Positions 16,240-24,351 of a stretch of DNA of 64,000 nucleotides are shown piece by piece. Numbering within the stretch: position 1 is the first letter of the stretch; every line of letters begins with the position of its first letter. The notes beneath the pieces were generated by a model, which saw only the letters and a list, made by a program, of their open reading frames with translations, was not told the origin of the DNA and made no database searches. The position numbers were made by a program, and so were the translations under genes. Origin of the DNA: Bradyrhizobium sp. CSA112 (GTDB lineage Bacteria; Pseudomonadota; Alphaproteobacteria; Rhizobiales; Xanthobacteraceae); the NCBI RefSeq assembly GCF_029051645.1, contig NZ_JAACFS010000003.1, positions 62,001 to 126,000 on the forward strand. Direction: 5' to 3'.

Positions 16240-16345
16240 CCAAGCTTAATTATAGATCACCCAGCGAACACCGTGAGGATTAATTTAAAACTAAATAACT
16301 TGCAATTAAATTCACGGCGAGTATTATATTATTATTAATTAAATG
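16240..16345. promoter_or_regulatory. AT-rich divergent promoter region
   Basis: About 100 bp with ATTAATTTAAAACTAAATAA, CAATTAAATTC and ATTATTAATTAAATGCG, between divergent genes starting at 16175 and 16368. It probably holds both promoters. Confidence 0.5.
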
Positions 16346-16367
16346 CGCCTTGATTTTGGGTGGTGCG

Positions 16368-17162
16368 ATGCGCGCGTCATTTTTGGGATGCCCTATTGAT
16401 ATCTTAAGTATGACCGAGACCGTCGAGGTCGCCTGCGCGGCGATGCGCAGGCGCCAGCGAGTACAGCACGTGGCGCTCAACGTCGCCAAGTTCGTCAATA
16501 TGCGGTTTGACCCCGTGCTTGCGGCTGACGTTGCCAGCAGCGACATCGTTGGCATTGATGGCATGGGCGTGGTTTGGGCGGCGCGGGCGCTTGGCCTGCC
16601 GGTAAAGGCGAGGGTCGCCGGCGTCGACCTCTTGACCGAACTTCTCGCGGCCTGCGGAAGGGAGGGGTTCAGGCCCTATTTCCTTGGTGCCACTCCAGCA
16701 GTCTTGCAACGCGCGGTGCAATGCTCTCGCGAAAGGTCCCCGTCGCTTGTCTTCGCCGGGTTCCGGGACGGCTATTTCACCAAGGAGCAGGAAGCAGATG
16801 TTGTGCGCGAAATTCGCGCAAGTGCCGCCGATTGCCTCTTTATCGGGATGCCCACGCCTCGGAAGGAGCGCTTCCTCGCTGCCCATCGTGATGAACTGGG
16901 CGTGCCCTTCATAATGGGAGTTGGCGGCTCGTTCGACATTCTCGGCGGTACCGTGAGGCGCGCGCCACCTCGCGTACAGCAGTTCGGTCTCGAATGGCTG
17001 TACCGCATTTATCAGGAGCCCAGGCGAATGTGGTGGCGATACGCCAAAACGAACGCACTGTTCGCGGGAATTCTGATGAAGGCCCTGGTACGGCAACGGC
17101 TCGGTGTTGCGTCTGGATCAAATGGCCTGCTTCCCCCCAGAACGGGCTCGGTCGGAGGCTAA
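16368..17162 (+). CDS. WecG/TagA/CpsF-family glycosyltransferase
   Basis: A 264-residue member of the GT26 family, whose WecG members transfer N-acetylmannosaminuronic acid to a lipid-linked sugar. Motifs: VALNVAKFVNMR, SSDIVGIDGMGVVWAARALG, RVAGVDLL, YFLGA, GYF, CLFIGMPTPRKERF, FIMGVGGSFDILGG, RAPPRVQQFGLEWLYRI. The start is ATG 16368 after GGGTGG; a TTG at 16350 is possible. It is followed after 3 bp by the UDP-GlcNAc 2-epimerase and then the dehydrogenase, the same functional trio as in enterobacterial common antigen. The donor may be ManNAcA or the diacetamido derivative. Confidence 0.92.
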   Translation: MRASFLGCPIDILSMTETVEVACAAMRRRQRVQHVALNVAKFVNMRFDPVLAADVASSDIVGIDGMGVVWAARALGLPVKARVAGVDLLTELLAACGREGFRPYFLGATPAVLQRAVQCSRERSPSLVFAGFRDGYFTKEQEADVVREIRASAADCLFIGMPTPRKERFLAAHRDELGVPFIMGVGGSFDILGGTVRRAPPRVQQFGLEWLYRIYQEPRRMWWRYAKTNALFAGILMKALVRQRLGVASGSNGLLPPRTGSVGG

Positions 17163-17165
17163 GAC

Positions 17166-18284
17166 GTGCGGAAGCATTTTCTCATTCTGCTGGGCACGCG
17201 GCCTGAAGCGATCAAGTTGTTTCCGGTCATCAACCGGCTCAAGTCTGAGAAGGATATTGACGTCACGGTATGTGCGACGGCCCAGCATCGGCAACTGCTC
17301 GATCAGGTTCTCAAGCTGGCCAAGGTGGTGCCGGACTTCGACCTAAACGTCATGACGGCGAACCAAACGCTCGATCAACTCACGGCGCGGCTGCTCGCCT
17401 CTGTCGGAGAGGTACTGGATCGGGTTCGGCCGACACGGGTCATTGTTCAAGGTGACACCGCAACCGCGATGGCCGGCGCACTGACCGCGTATTATCACCG
17501 TGTTCCGGTTTCCCACGTTGAGGCCGGACTGCGCAGCGGTGATATCTACGCGCCATGGCCAGAGGAGGTAAACCGCAAGATCGTGGGTTCGATCGCCGAT
17601 CAGCACTTCGCTCCGACCGAACGCGCAGCGCGAGCACTGCGGCTGGAGAACGTCTCGAACGACCGCATTCATGTCACCGGCAACACAGTTGTCGACGCTC
17701 TGATCCTCGCCAAGGCTATGGTGGAAGCGGACCCATGCCTTTCATCTCGCTGGGACGGCATCAAGCAGCACCACGGTAATCGTCGAATTATCCTGGTGAC
17801 CTGCCATCGTCGCGAGAATTTCGGTGGTGGCGTCCTCAACATCGTCAATGCCCTGCAAACCATCCTCAGCAGAGAAGATGTGGCGGTCGTTCTGCCGGTT
17901 CATCCGAACCCGCATGTTCACGATGTATTTGCGGCGCATTTCTCGAATCATCCCCGTGTCGTGCTGATTTCTCCTCAGGAATACACCGATTTCGTCAGCC
18001 TGCTGTCGCTGAGCTATCTCGTCTTGACCGACTCCGGTGGGGTCCAGGAGGAGGCGCCAACATTTGGCAAACCGGTGCTGGTGATGCGCGAGACCACCGA
18101 ACGTCCTGAGGGCGTGGAGGCAGGAACGGCGCGGCTTGTCGGTGCCAACTACGACAGGATTGTCGACGAAACTTTTCGGCTGCTCGACGACGACGAAACC
18201 TATGCGGCCATGGCGCGCTCACACAATCCCTTCGGCGATGGCCACGCTAGTGAGCGGATAGTGAAAGTTCTTCTCGATGCCTGA
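17166..18284 (+). CDS. wecB: UDP-N-acetylglucosamine 2-epimerase family (WecB/WbpI-type)
   Basis: A 372-residue non-hydrolysing epimerase. Motifs: LLGTRPEAIKLFPVI at the N-terminus, VQGDTATAMAGALTAYYHRVPVSHVEAGLRS split over residues about 90-120, ITCHRREN-like LVTCHRRENFG, and SGGVQEEAPTFGKPVLVMRETTERPEG. It starts at GTG 17166, 3 bp after the wecG-type gene, and overlaps the next gene by 8 bp. It could interconvert UDP-GlcNAc and UDP-ManNAc or, as WbpI, act on UDP-GlcNAc3NAcA. The presence of wbpB-, wbpD- and wbpE-type genes favours the latter or both. Confidence 0.93.
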   Translation: MRKHFLILLGTRPEAIKLFPVINRLKSEKDIDVTVCATAQHRQLLDQVLKLAKVVPDFDLNVMTANQTLDQLTARLLASVGEVLDRVRPTRVIVQGDTATAMAGALTAYYHRVPVSHVEAGLRSGDIYAPWPEEVNRKIVGSIADQHFAPTERAARALRLENVSNDRIHVTGNTVVDALILAKAMVEADPCLSSRWDGIKQHHGNRRIILVTCHRRENFGGGVLNIVNALQTILSREDVAVVLPVHPNPHVHDVFAAHFSNHPRVVLISPQEYTDFVSLLSLSYLVLTDSGGVQEEAPTFGKPVLVMRETTERPEGVEAGTARLVGANYDRIVDETFRLLDDDETYAAMARSHNPFGDGHASERIVKVLLDA

Positions 18285-19539
18285 ATTAAAGAACGTTACC
18301 GTTATTGGACTGGGCTATATCGGGTTGCCTACTGCAGCCCTGATCGCTAGCCGCGGAATGCAGGTGGTCGGCGTCGACACCAAGGAGCACGTCGTCAGGA
18401 CAGTTGGCTCCGGAGCCATTCACATTTCCGAACCTGATCTCGATGGACTCGTTTCCAAGGTCGTGTCGAGCGGCGCGCTGACGACCTCGGCCAAGCCTGA
18501 GCCCGCCGACGTTTTCATTATTGCGGTGCCGACGCCTATCGATCACGAGAATAGACCCGATTTGTCTCATGTGGACGCAGCGGTCGAGTCCATTCTCGAC
18601 ATTCTGGCTCCGGATAATCTCGTCATTCTCGAGTCCACTTCCCCGATCGGAACGACAGAAAGTATCGCAAGGAAGATCGGCGAGCGTAGGCCTGACCTGC
18701 ACGTCGGGACGAACGGGAAGGAAGGCGGAGCGGTTCACGTCGCTTACTGCCCGGAGCGGGTCCTGCCGGGCCGGATCCTGACGGAGCTTATTAATAACGA
18801 TCGATGCATCGGAGGCATCACCCCTGCGTGCACCCGGTTGGCGCAGCGCTTCTACAAGATGTTTGTTCGTGGTGCCTGTGTCGCCACCACGGCACGTGCT
18901 GCCGAACTGGTAAAGCTGACGGAGAACGCATTCCGCGACACCAACATTGCGTTCGCCAACGAACTTTCTCTGATCTGCGACAGGTTTGACATCAACGTCT
19001 GGGAGGTGATTGACATCGCCAATCGGCACCCCCGCGTGAACGTGCTGCGCCCGGGGCCGGGCGTGGGTGGGCACTGCATAGCGGTTGATCCCTGGTTCAT
19101 CATCGACTCTGCGCCCGATCTCGCGCGCGTGATGCGAACGAGCCGCGAAGTCAATAACAGCAAGACAAAGAAGATCATCGAGTGCGCCGAGGCGCTGATC
19201 GACGACCATCCCTATGCAAATGTTGCGTGCTGCGGATTGACGTTCAAGGCGAATGTAGACGACTTGCGCGAGAGTCCAGCGATGGACATCGCCCTGCATC
19301 TCGCGGCCAAGTATGGGCCGCGCATCAAGGTCGTCGAACCAAACCTGCGCCAGCTGCCGTCCCAACTCGCCGAATATCGCGTTGACTTTATGGACATCGA
19401 TGAGGCGTTGCGTAGCTGCGAGATCGCGATTCTTCTCGTGGACCATGACGAGTTCAAGATGGTTCCATTGGCCGACCGGCGTCATCTCGACGTCATCGAT
19501 ACGCGCGGCATATGGCAGGACATGCCGGCGCGAACATGA
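18277..19539 (+). CDS. UDP-N-acetyl-hexosamine 6-dehydrogenase (WecC/WbpA-type)
   Basis: A 420-residue NAD-dependent nucleotide-sugar dehydrogenase that oxidises C6 to a carboxylate. The Rossmann motif is VTVIGLGYIGLPTAALIA. The central domain has ESTSPIGTTE, YCPERVLPG and the helix KLTENAFRDTNIAFANEL. The catalytic Cys lies in GPGVGGHCIAVDP (about residue 265). The C-terminal domain has LTFKANVDDLRESPAM. ATG 18277 overlaps the epimerase end. Whether it takes UDP-ManNAc (WecC) or UDP-GlcNAc (WbpA) cannot be settled by eye. Confidence 0.92.
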   Translation: MPELKNVTVIGLGYIGLPTAALIASRGMQVVGVDTKEHVVRTVGSGAIHISEPDLDGLVSKVVSSGALTTSAKPEPADVFIIAVPTPIDHENRPDLSHVDAAVESILDILAPDNLVILESTSPIGTTESIARKIGERRPDLHVGTNGKEGGAVHVAYCPERVLPGRILTELINNDRCIGGITPACTRLAQRFYKMFVRGACVATTARAAELVKLTENAFRDTNIAFANELSLICDRFDINVWEVIDIANRHPRVNVLRPGPGVGGHCIAVDPWFIIDSAPDLARVMRTSREVNNSKTKKIIECAEALIDDHPYANVACCGLTFKANVDDLRESPAMDIALHLAAKYGPRIKVVEPNLRQLPSQLAEYRVDFMDIDEALRSCEIAILLVDHDEFKMVPLADRRHLDVIDTRGIWQDMPART

Positions 19540-19593
19540 TGCGAAGTTTCGACCTCCAGTTGGCCGGAAAACAAAGGAAATCGAGGATAGGGC

Positions 19594-20643
19594 ATGCAAA
19601 GTCGCGTAGGTATAGGCGTCGTTGGATACGGTTATTGGGGGCCGAATCTTGTACGCAATTTCGTCAGCAACCAATCCGCTCGCGTCGTCAGCATGAGCGA
19701 TCTCGATCCGGAGAAGCGCGCCGCGTGCGAGCGCCTCTATCCGGGAGTGGCCACCACTGGCTGCTACGAGGACCTTCTCAAGGATCCGAGCATCGATGCG
19801 ATCGCCATCGCTACGCCAGTGCGAACGCATTACGAACTGGCCCTTTCGGCTCTCAGAGCCGGCAAGCACGTTCTGGTGGAGAAGCCGCTGGCGCCAAGCG
19901 CGGAAATGGTGCGTCGACTGATTGATGAGGCTGATCGGCGCGGGCTGACGCTGATGGTCGACCACACATTTCTATACACTCCGGCGGTTCAGAAGATACG
20001 CGAGCTCGTGCAAAAGGACGAACTGGGCGACATCTATTACTACGACAGCACGCGCTCAAGTCTTGGGCTGTTCCAAAGTGATGTGAATGTTATTTGGGAC
20101 CTCGCGGTCCATGACCTATCGATCATTCAATACATTCTGAACGAGGATCCTGTGGCTGTTTCGGCAACGGGATCGTGCCATGTGACCGGCACACCGGAGA
20201 ACATGGCCCACATCACGCTGTTCTTTGATAGCAAATGCGTGGCTCATGTGAGCGTTAACTGGCTCTCCCCCATCAAGGTCCGTCAAACCTTTGTAGGCGG
20301 CAGCAAGAAGATGATTGTCTATGACGATCTTGAGCCGAGCGAGAAGATCAAAGTCTATGACAAGGGCATCACGCTCAGCGGGTTGTCCGAAAATGCCCAT
20401 CAACTCAGGATCGGATATCGAGCCGGCGACATGTGGGCGCCTCACATCTCTGCGAGGGAGGCGCTGCAGACCGAGATCGAGCATTTTCTCGATTGCGTGC
20501 GCACCGGGAAGAGTTCTCTTTCGAACGGCATATCGGGCTTGCGCGTTGTCGAGGTGCTGGAAGCCGCTTCGCGTTCCATTGCCGAGCGGGGAAGGCCGGT
20601 CAACTTGAAACAAGAGCCTAGACTGCGAAAGGCCGCGATCTGA
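19594..20643 (+). CDS. Gfo/Idh/MocA oxidoreductase, probable UDP-GlcNAcA 3-dehydrogenase (WbpB/WlbA-type)
   Basis: A 349-residue NAD(P)-dependent oxidoreductase. The N-terminal Rossmann fold has GVVGYGYWGPNLVRNF, with ATPVRTHYELA and the family lysine in VLVEKPLA (about residue 95). The C-terminal domain has the putative catalytic VIWDLAVHDLSI. A good ribosome site (GAGGATAGGG) precedes ATG 19594. Relatives that sit with hexosamine dehydrogenases, a DegT aminotransferase and a hexapeptide acetyltransferase oxidise C3 of UDP-GlcNAcA; those partners are here at 18277, 24352 and 23723. The exact substrate is inference. Confidence 0.88.
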   Translation: MQSRVGIGVVGYGYWGPNLVRNFVSNQSARVVSMSDLDPEKRAACERLYPGVATTGCYEDLLKDPSIDAIAIATPVRTHYELALSALRAGKHVLVEKPLAPSAEMVRRLIDEADRRGLTLMVDHTFLYTPAVQKIRELVQKDELGDIYYYDSTRSSLGLFQSDVNVIWDLAVHDLSIIQYILNEDPVAVSATGSCHVTGTPENMAHITLFFDSKCVAHVSVNWLSPIKVRQTFVGGSKKMIVYDDLEPSEKIKVYDKGITLSGLSENAHQLRIGYRAGDMWAPHISAREALQTEIEHFLDCVRTGKSSLSNGISGLRVVEVLEAASRSIAERGRPVNLKQEPRLRKAAI

Positions 20644-20677
20644 CCTTCAATCCTGAATGCGGAACTTACTGTGCGGC

Positions 20678-20699
20678 CATGCGCTCAATTGAGCGCATG
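20678..20699. terminator. Perfect 22-bp palindrome between convergent genes
   Basis: CATGCGCTCAA followed by its exact complement TTGAGCGCATG, midway between a plus-strand stop at 20643 and a minus-strand stop at 20718. It can form an 8-11 bp hairpin in either transcript and probably acts as a two-way terminator. There is no strong T-tract. Confidence 0.5.
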
Positions 20700-20717
20700 C
20701 TGCGAAAAGCCCGCAGA

Positions 20718-21986
20718 TCAGAAATCTTGCCGGAGAGCCGTTCCGGCTGGCCCGAGGAACCGCGACCGGTAGGTCTTCAGGAGGGGAGACAGCCAGGCGC
20801 CGGTGAGCGTTGGGTACCTTCTTCTCATTATTCGCGCTGACAATCCCGCCGCTGTACAAACAAAATCCTTGCTGCGGGTAATCGCGGGAATATTTGCCCG
20901 TGCTGCTGCAATATACTCGGTTTCCTGCACCTTCGCCGCGTGATCTAGGCTGAAGCGCTCAATCACCAACTGACGTGAGGATTTGCCGAGTTCTTGCCGC
21001 AGTTCCGGAAACGCGATCAAGCGTTGCAGTGCGTCTCGTAGTGCGGGCGTACCGGATCCCATGGATCCTGGACCCCTCCCATACCACCCCTGCCGGAGGA
21101 ACGTCGATACATTGCTTGGGGTGAGCATTTCGCTGAAGCCCTCTTCTCCAACAACGACCAGTGGTTTGCCGAAGGCAAGTCCCCGAAGTGCTGATCCGCC
21201 CATGCCGACGACGACGTCAGCGGCCGCGTATGCCGGTCGAGGATCAATCATTTCGCCTGCAAGCGCAACGACGCGACGTCCAACCGCTGCATTGGCCCGT
21301 TTCGCGTGTGCAGCTAGCTGATCGTACATGGGGCCGCCTCCGACAATCACCAATCTTACTCGGTGCGTGGATGCCAATTGACCTACCGCTTCGCAGGCCA
21401 TCCTCAGTCCCTCGAACTTGAGAACCGACACCAGTCGGGAAACTATCACTACCAAGGTCTCATCATCCTCGATTCCGTGCTCGGCCCGGAACTCCATGCC
21501 GTTTACCAGCCCAGGGTCGTCAGTCTCAGTGTCTACAGGCGGCTCCAACAACGTAACCCTGCGGTGTCCGGCCGCGATGGCGTCGTCACGAATTTCTTCA
21601 GTTCCAACTATGAGCGGGATGGTGCGCGGAAAGAACCAGACGACCGACATTGACATTATCGTCCCTATCACCGGAACGCTGTAGTGCAACTTCGGCCCGA
21701 AATAGGCTTCGATCACCGGAGCCCACTCATAGCCATGCACAATATCGACACGCCGATCGCGCACTACCCGATTGAGTTCGGCTCGTACCCAGGCGGACGG
21801 CTCGCCACGGCGAAACGGAATCTCCAGGTGCTCGAGCCCCAGCTCGCGCACGCGATCGACCATCGGCCCAGGTTCTGAGAGCACTATCACTTCGTGCCCG
21901 CGATCTCGTACTGCACCAGCAATCTGTACGGCATTGATCTGCGAGCCACCGATTTCCATCGCATGGGGATAGACCAGAACTCTCAA
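20718..21986 (-). CDS. Glycosyltransferase family 4 (GT-B)
   Basis: A 422-residue GT-B enzyme. The N-terminal domain has the glycine-loop region EIGGSQINAVQIAGAVRDRG and DIVHGYEWAP. The C-terminal donor domain has VSRLVSVLKFEGL, VRLVIVGGGPMYDQL, and a weakened GPE-type site (VVVGMGGSALRGLAFGKPLVVVGEEGF) in which the usual Glu-x7-Glu pair is not obvious. The start is TTG 21986 (RVLVYPHAMEIGG). It is divergent from the flippase gene, with an AT-rich island between. Confidence 0.85.
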   Translation of the reverse strand: MRVLVYPHAMEIGGSQINAVQIAGAVRDRGHEVIVLSEPGPMVDRVRELGLEHLEIPFRRGEPSAWVRAELNRVVRDRRVDIVHGYEWAPVIEAYFGPKLHYSVPVIGTIMSMSVVWFFPRTIPLIVGTEEIRDDAIAAGHRRVTLLEPPVDTETDDPGLVNGMEFRAEHGIEDDETLVVIVSRLVSVLKFEGLRMACEAVGQLASTHRVRLVIVGGGPMYDQLAAHAKRANAAVGRRVVALAGEMIDPRPAYAAADVVVGMGGSALRGLAFGKPLVVVGEEGFSEMLTPSNVSTFLRQGWYGRGPGSMGSGTPALRDALQRLIAFPELRQELGKSSRQLVIERFSLDHAAKVQETEYIAAARANIPAITRSKDFVCTAAGLSARIMRRRYPTLTGAWLSPLLKTYRSRFLGPAGTALRQDF

Positions 21987-22074
21987 CCGCAGGAACCTTT
22001 CTGTGACGGCGGCACTGCCATGAAGAATTGCCCGGTGATATGCTGCAATCTGGTAGATGGTCGGTTTAATTGAG

Positions 22075-22130
22075 AAAAATCGCGCTATTGCCGATCCGCG
22101 TAGTATAATTTAATATCATTATTTAATGCA
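22075..22130. promoter_or_regulatory. AT-rich divergent promoter region
   Basis: GTATAATTTAATATCATTATTTAATGC lies between the GT4 gene (minus) and the flippase gene (plus). Confidence 0.5.
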
Positions 22131-22250
22131 GGCGAACAAGACAAATGTTTTTGTGGCGTTAATGCCCCAACTATGTACCACGCCGTCTGCTCCTGGAAGC
22201 TGAACGGCTAAGCCCGTGCCTTGGCGATGGGCGAAGGGCCACGGGATAAT

Positions 22251-23708
22251 ATGATTGATCTCTACAAGCCCGTACTCTTCTCCGCATTGGAGCGGTACGG
22301 AAGTTTTTTGTTTTATTTGATTTCTGCCGCAATTCTTGCGCGCCTCCTGTCTCCCTTGGAGTTCGGCATTTGCTCCATCGCTTTGGCGCTTACCAATGTC
22401 CTGACAGGTTATTTTCAAGAGTTCGGAGGAGGGAACTACCTGATCCAGAAGTCCGTTTTGACCGAACGGAATATCAGGACTGCTTTCACCGTTACCTTGG
22501 TTTCCTTTCTCTGCGTGGCTCTCCTGCTCTACGTGCTCAGCGGCGTAGCCGCCCGCTTCTTTGCGCAGGATGGACTGCAAATCGGAATAGCAGTGTGCGC
22601 CATAAACCTCGCATTGGCGCCTATTTCAGTCACGATCTCGGCGTTGCTACGCCGTGAGATGGCTTTTGCCGTTCTTGCCCGCTGCAACCTGGTTGCGAAT
22701 TTCGTCTCATCGTTCAGCGCAGTTGGCTTCGCCATGGGCGGATGGAGCTTCCTGGCACCTATTCTCGGCATGTTGGCCGGAACGATCGTCTACACTGCGC
22801 TCCTCTTGGTCTGCCGTCCGCAACACCGGATCCTGAGGCCGTCACTCGAAGGATATCGTGAAGTCTTCAGATTTGGAGCGTATTCGAGCTCCGTGGTCAT
22901 TCTTAATGTGTTCTATCAGTGGTTTCCTCAATTGATGATCGGCCGCATTCTGGATTTCGCTGCGGTCGGCCTTTACAGCCGAGCCGTGAACATCACTCAG
23001 CTATTCGATAGGGCCATCCTCCAGATACTTAATCCCGTGATCATGCCCGCCATATCCGCGCGCGCTAGAGCGGGAGGGGATTTGAAGAGTGCTTATCTCG
23101 TCGCAATGGAACTGTTGAGCGTTCTCCAATGGCCTTCGCTCTTGTTTATTGCATTGATGTCCGACACATTGATCCTGATATGGCTGGGCCCGACCTGGAT
23201 CGATGTCGTTCCGCTCGTGCGGGCGTTATGCATTGCGTCGCTTTCTATGTTCGCGGCGCCTCTCACATACCCGGTTTTGGTTGCTATTGGCCGTGTCCAG
23301 GACACCCTAACTTCGTCGTTGATCTCACTGCCACCATCGTTGCTCATAACGATCGCTGCATCTTTTTGGGGAGTTCAGGCGGTCGCGAACGTGGCGCTTA
23401 TAGTCTTTCCATTTCAGGCGGCGGTGGCAATTTGGTTCGTAGCAAGACGTTTGGCAATTAGTCCGGCGGAGCTTATGCGGGCCGTTTCGAAAAGCATTGT
23501 GGTCACGATCTTCTGTATGGCCAGCGCCCTTATCGGCCTCTTCATCATCACCTACAGCGGAGCCGGTCCGGTGGTGGCGCTGCTAAGCGCGGGTTTCTTC
23601 GCTTCTGCAGGATGGCTGCTGGCGTTGATCATCACAAACCACGGCCTTGTTGTTCGAATGCGAACTTTAACTCATGTTGCGCTCGCTGGCCGGCTCAGCT
23701 TTCATTAG
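22251..23708 (+). CDS. Wzx-type polysaccharide flippase (MOP superfamily)
   Basis: A 485-residue integral membrane protein with about 12-14 hydrophobic helices, starting at ATG 22251 (MIDLYKPVLFSALERYGSF). Upstream in-frame starts at 22221 (TTG) and 22227 add only a polar stretch. It has the family feature AAILARLLSPLEFGICSIAL in the first helices and GNYLIQ after helix two. Wzx proteins move lipid-linked repeat units across the inner membrane. It leads a unit with the acetyltransferase gene 14 bp downstream. Confidence 0.9.
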   Translation: MIDLYKPVLFSALERYGSFLFYLISAAILARLLSPLEFGICSIALALTNVLTGYFQEFGGGNYLIQKSVLTERNIRTAFTVTLVSFLCVALLLYVLSGVAARFFAQDGLQIGIAVCAINLALAPISVTISALLRREMAFAVLARCNLVANFVSSFSAVGFAMGGWSFLAPILGMLAGTIVYTALLLVCRPQHRILRPSLEGYREVFRFGAYSSSVVILNVFYQWFPQLMIGRILDFAAVGLYSRAVNITQLFDRAILQILNPVIMPAISARARAGGDLKSAYLVAMELLSVLQWPSLLFIALMSDTLILIWLGPTWIDVVPLVRALCIASLSMFAAPLTYPVLVAIGRVQDTLTSSLISLPPSLLITIAASFWGVQAVANVALIVFPFQAAVAIWFVARRLAISPAELMRAVSKSIVVTIFCMASALIGLFIITYSGAGPVVALLSAGFFASAGWLLALIITNHGLVVRMRTLTHVALAGRLSFH

Positions 23709-23722
23709 ACTGGAGAGAGTGA

Positions 23723-24217
23723 ATGCCTATCAAAGACGACGTGCAGCTCGGTCGCGACGTCCGAATTTTCCATCCGGATCTCGTTAATCTTTACGGCTGC
23801 TCGGTTGGAGACGAGACGAGGATCGGAACTTTTGTCGAAGTCCAGGTCGGCGCGAACATCGGCGCACGCTGCAAGATATCCTCGCACAGCTTCATCTGTG
23901 AAGGCGTAACTATCGAGGACGAGGTCTTCATCGGGCATGGCGTGATGTTCACAAATGACAAATACCCGAGAGCAACCACTGCGGACGGTCGACTGCAGGG
24001 TCCCGCCGACTGGGAGGTGGAGCGAACCTACGTTGGCCGCGGGGCGTCCATCGGCTCCAATGCCACGATTCTTTGCGGTGTCACGATTGGCGCTGGGGCT
24101 ATCGTCGGCGCAGGCGCGGTCGTCACAAGAGACGTTCCGCCGCAGGCGATTGTCGCTGGTGTACCCGCGCAGGTTATGGAACCGCGCAATGCTGCCGTCG
24201 AGGTTGGCGACCATTAA
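23723..24217 (+). CDS. Hexapeptide-repeat N-acetyltransferase (WbpD/WlbB-type)
   Basis: A 164-residue left-handed beta-helix acetyltransferase started at ATG 23723 after GGAGAG. Hexapeptide repeats run throughout (IGTFVEVQVGANIG; CKISSHSFICEGVTIED). The stretch HGVMFTNDKYPRAT and ADWEVE closely fits WbpD/WlbB proteins, which acetylate the C3 amino group of UDP-GlcNAc(3NH2)A using acetyl-CoA. The usual partner aminotransferase is the next gene at 24352. Function is well supported by the motif match and context. Confidence 0.88.
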   Translation: MPIKDDVQLGRDVRIFHPDLVNLYGCSVGDETRIGTFVEVQVGANIGARCKISSHSFICEGVTIEDEVFIGHGVMFTNDKYPRATTADGRLQGPADWEVERTYVGRGASIGSNATILCGVTIGAGAIVGAGAVVTRDVPPQAIVAGVPAQVMEPRNAAVEVGDH

Positions 24218-24325
24218 TTAAGTCTCGGATTCGGTCTAAATTTCTTTTCGGTAACTATTTTCATTGCGATGCTTGTATGATTTAATTGAGAGTTGAAAAT
24301 AATCATTTAATTATATTAAATGGGT
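24215..24325. promoter_or_regulatory. AT-rich island upstream of aminotransferase gene
   Basis: GATTTAATTGAGAG and AATCATTTAATTATATTAAATGG, ending about 30 bp before the TTG start at 24352. It marks a new transcription unit between the acetyltransferase and the aminotransferase. Confidence 0.5.
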
Positions 24326-24351
24326 CCGTGCACCCCGGAGAGGACTGCCAC

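Noticed and set aside
18286..19965. 559-codon minus-strand frame opposite the dehydrogenase and oxidoreductase genes
   Set aside because: It mirrors two well-recognised enzymes on the plus strand; long antisense frames are common in GC-rich DNA and this one shows no domain.
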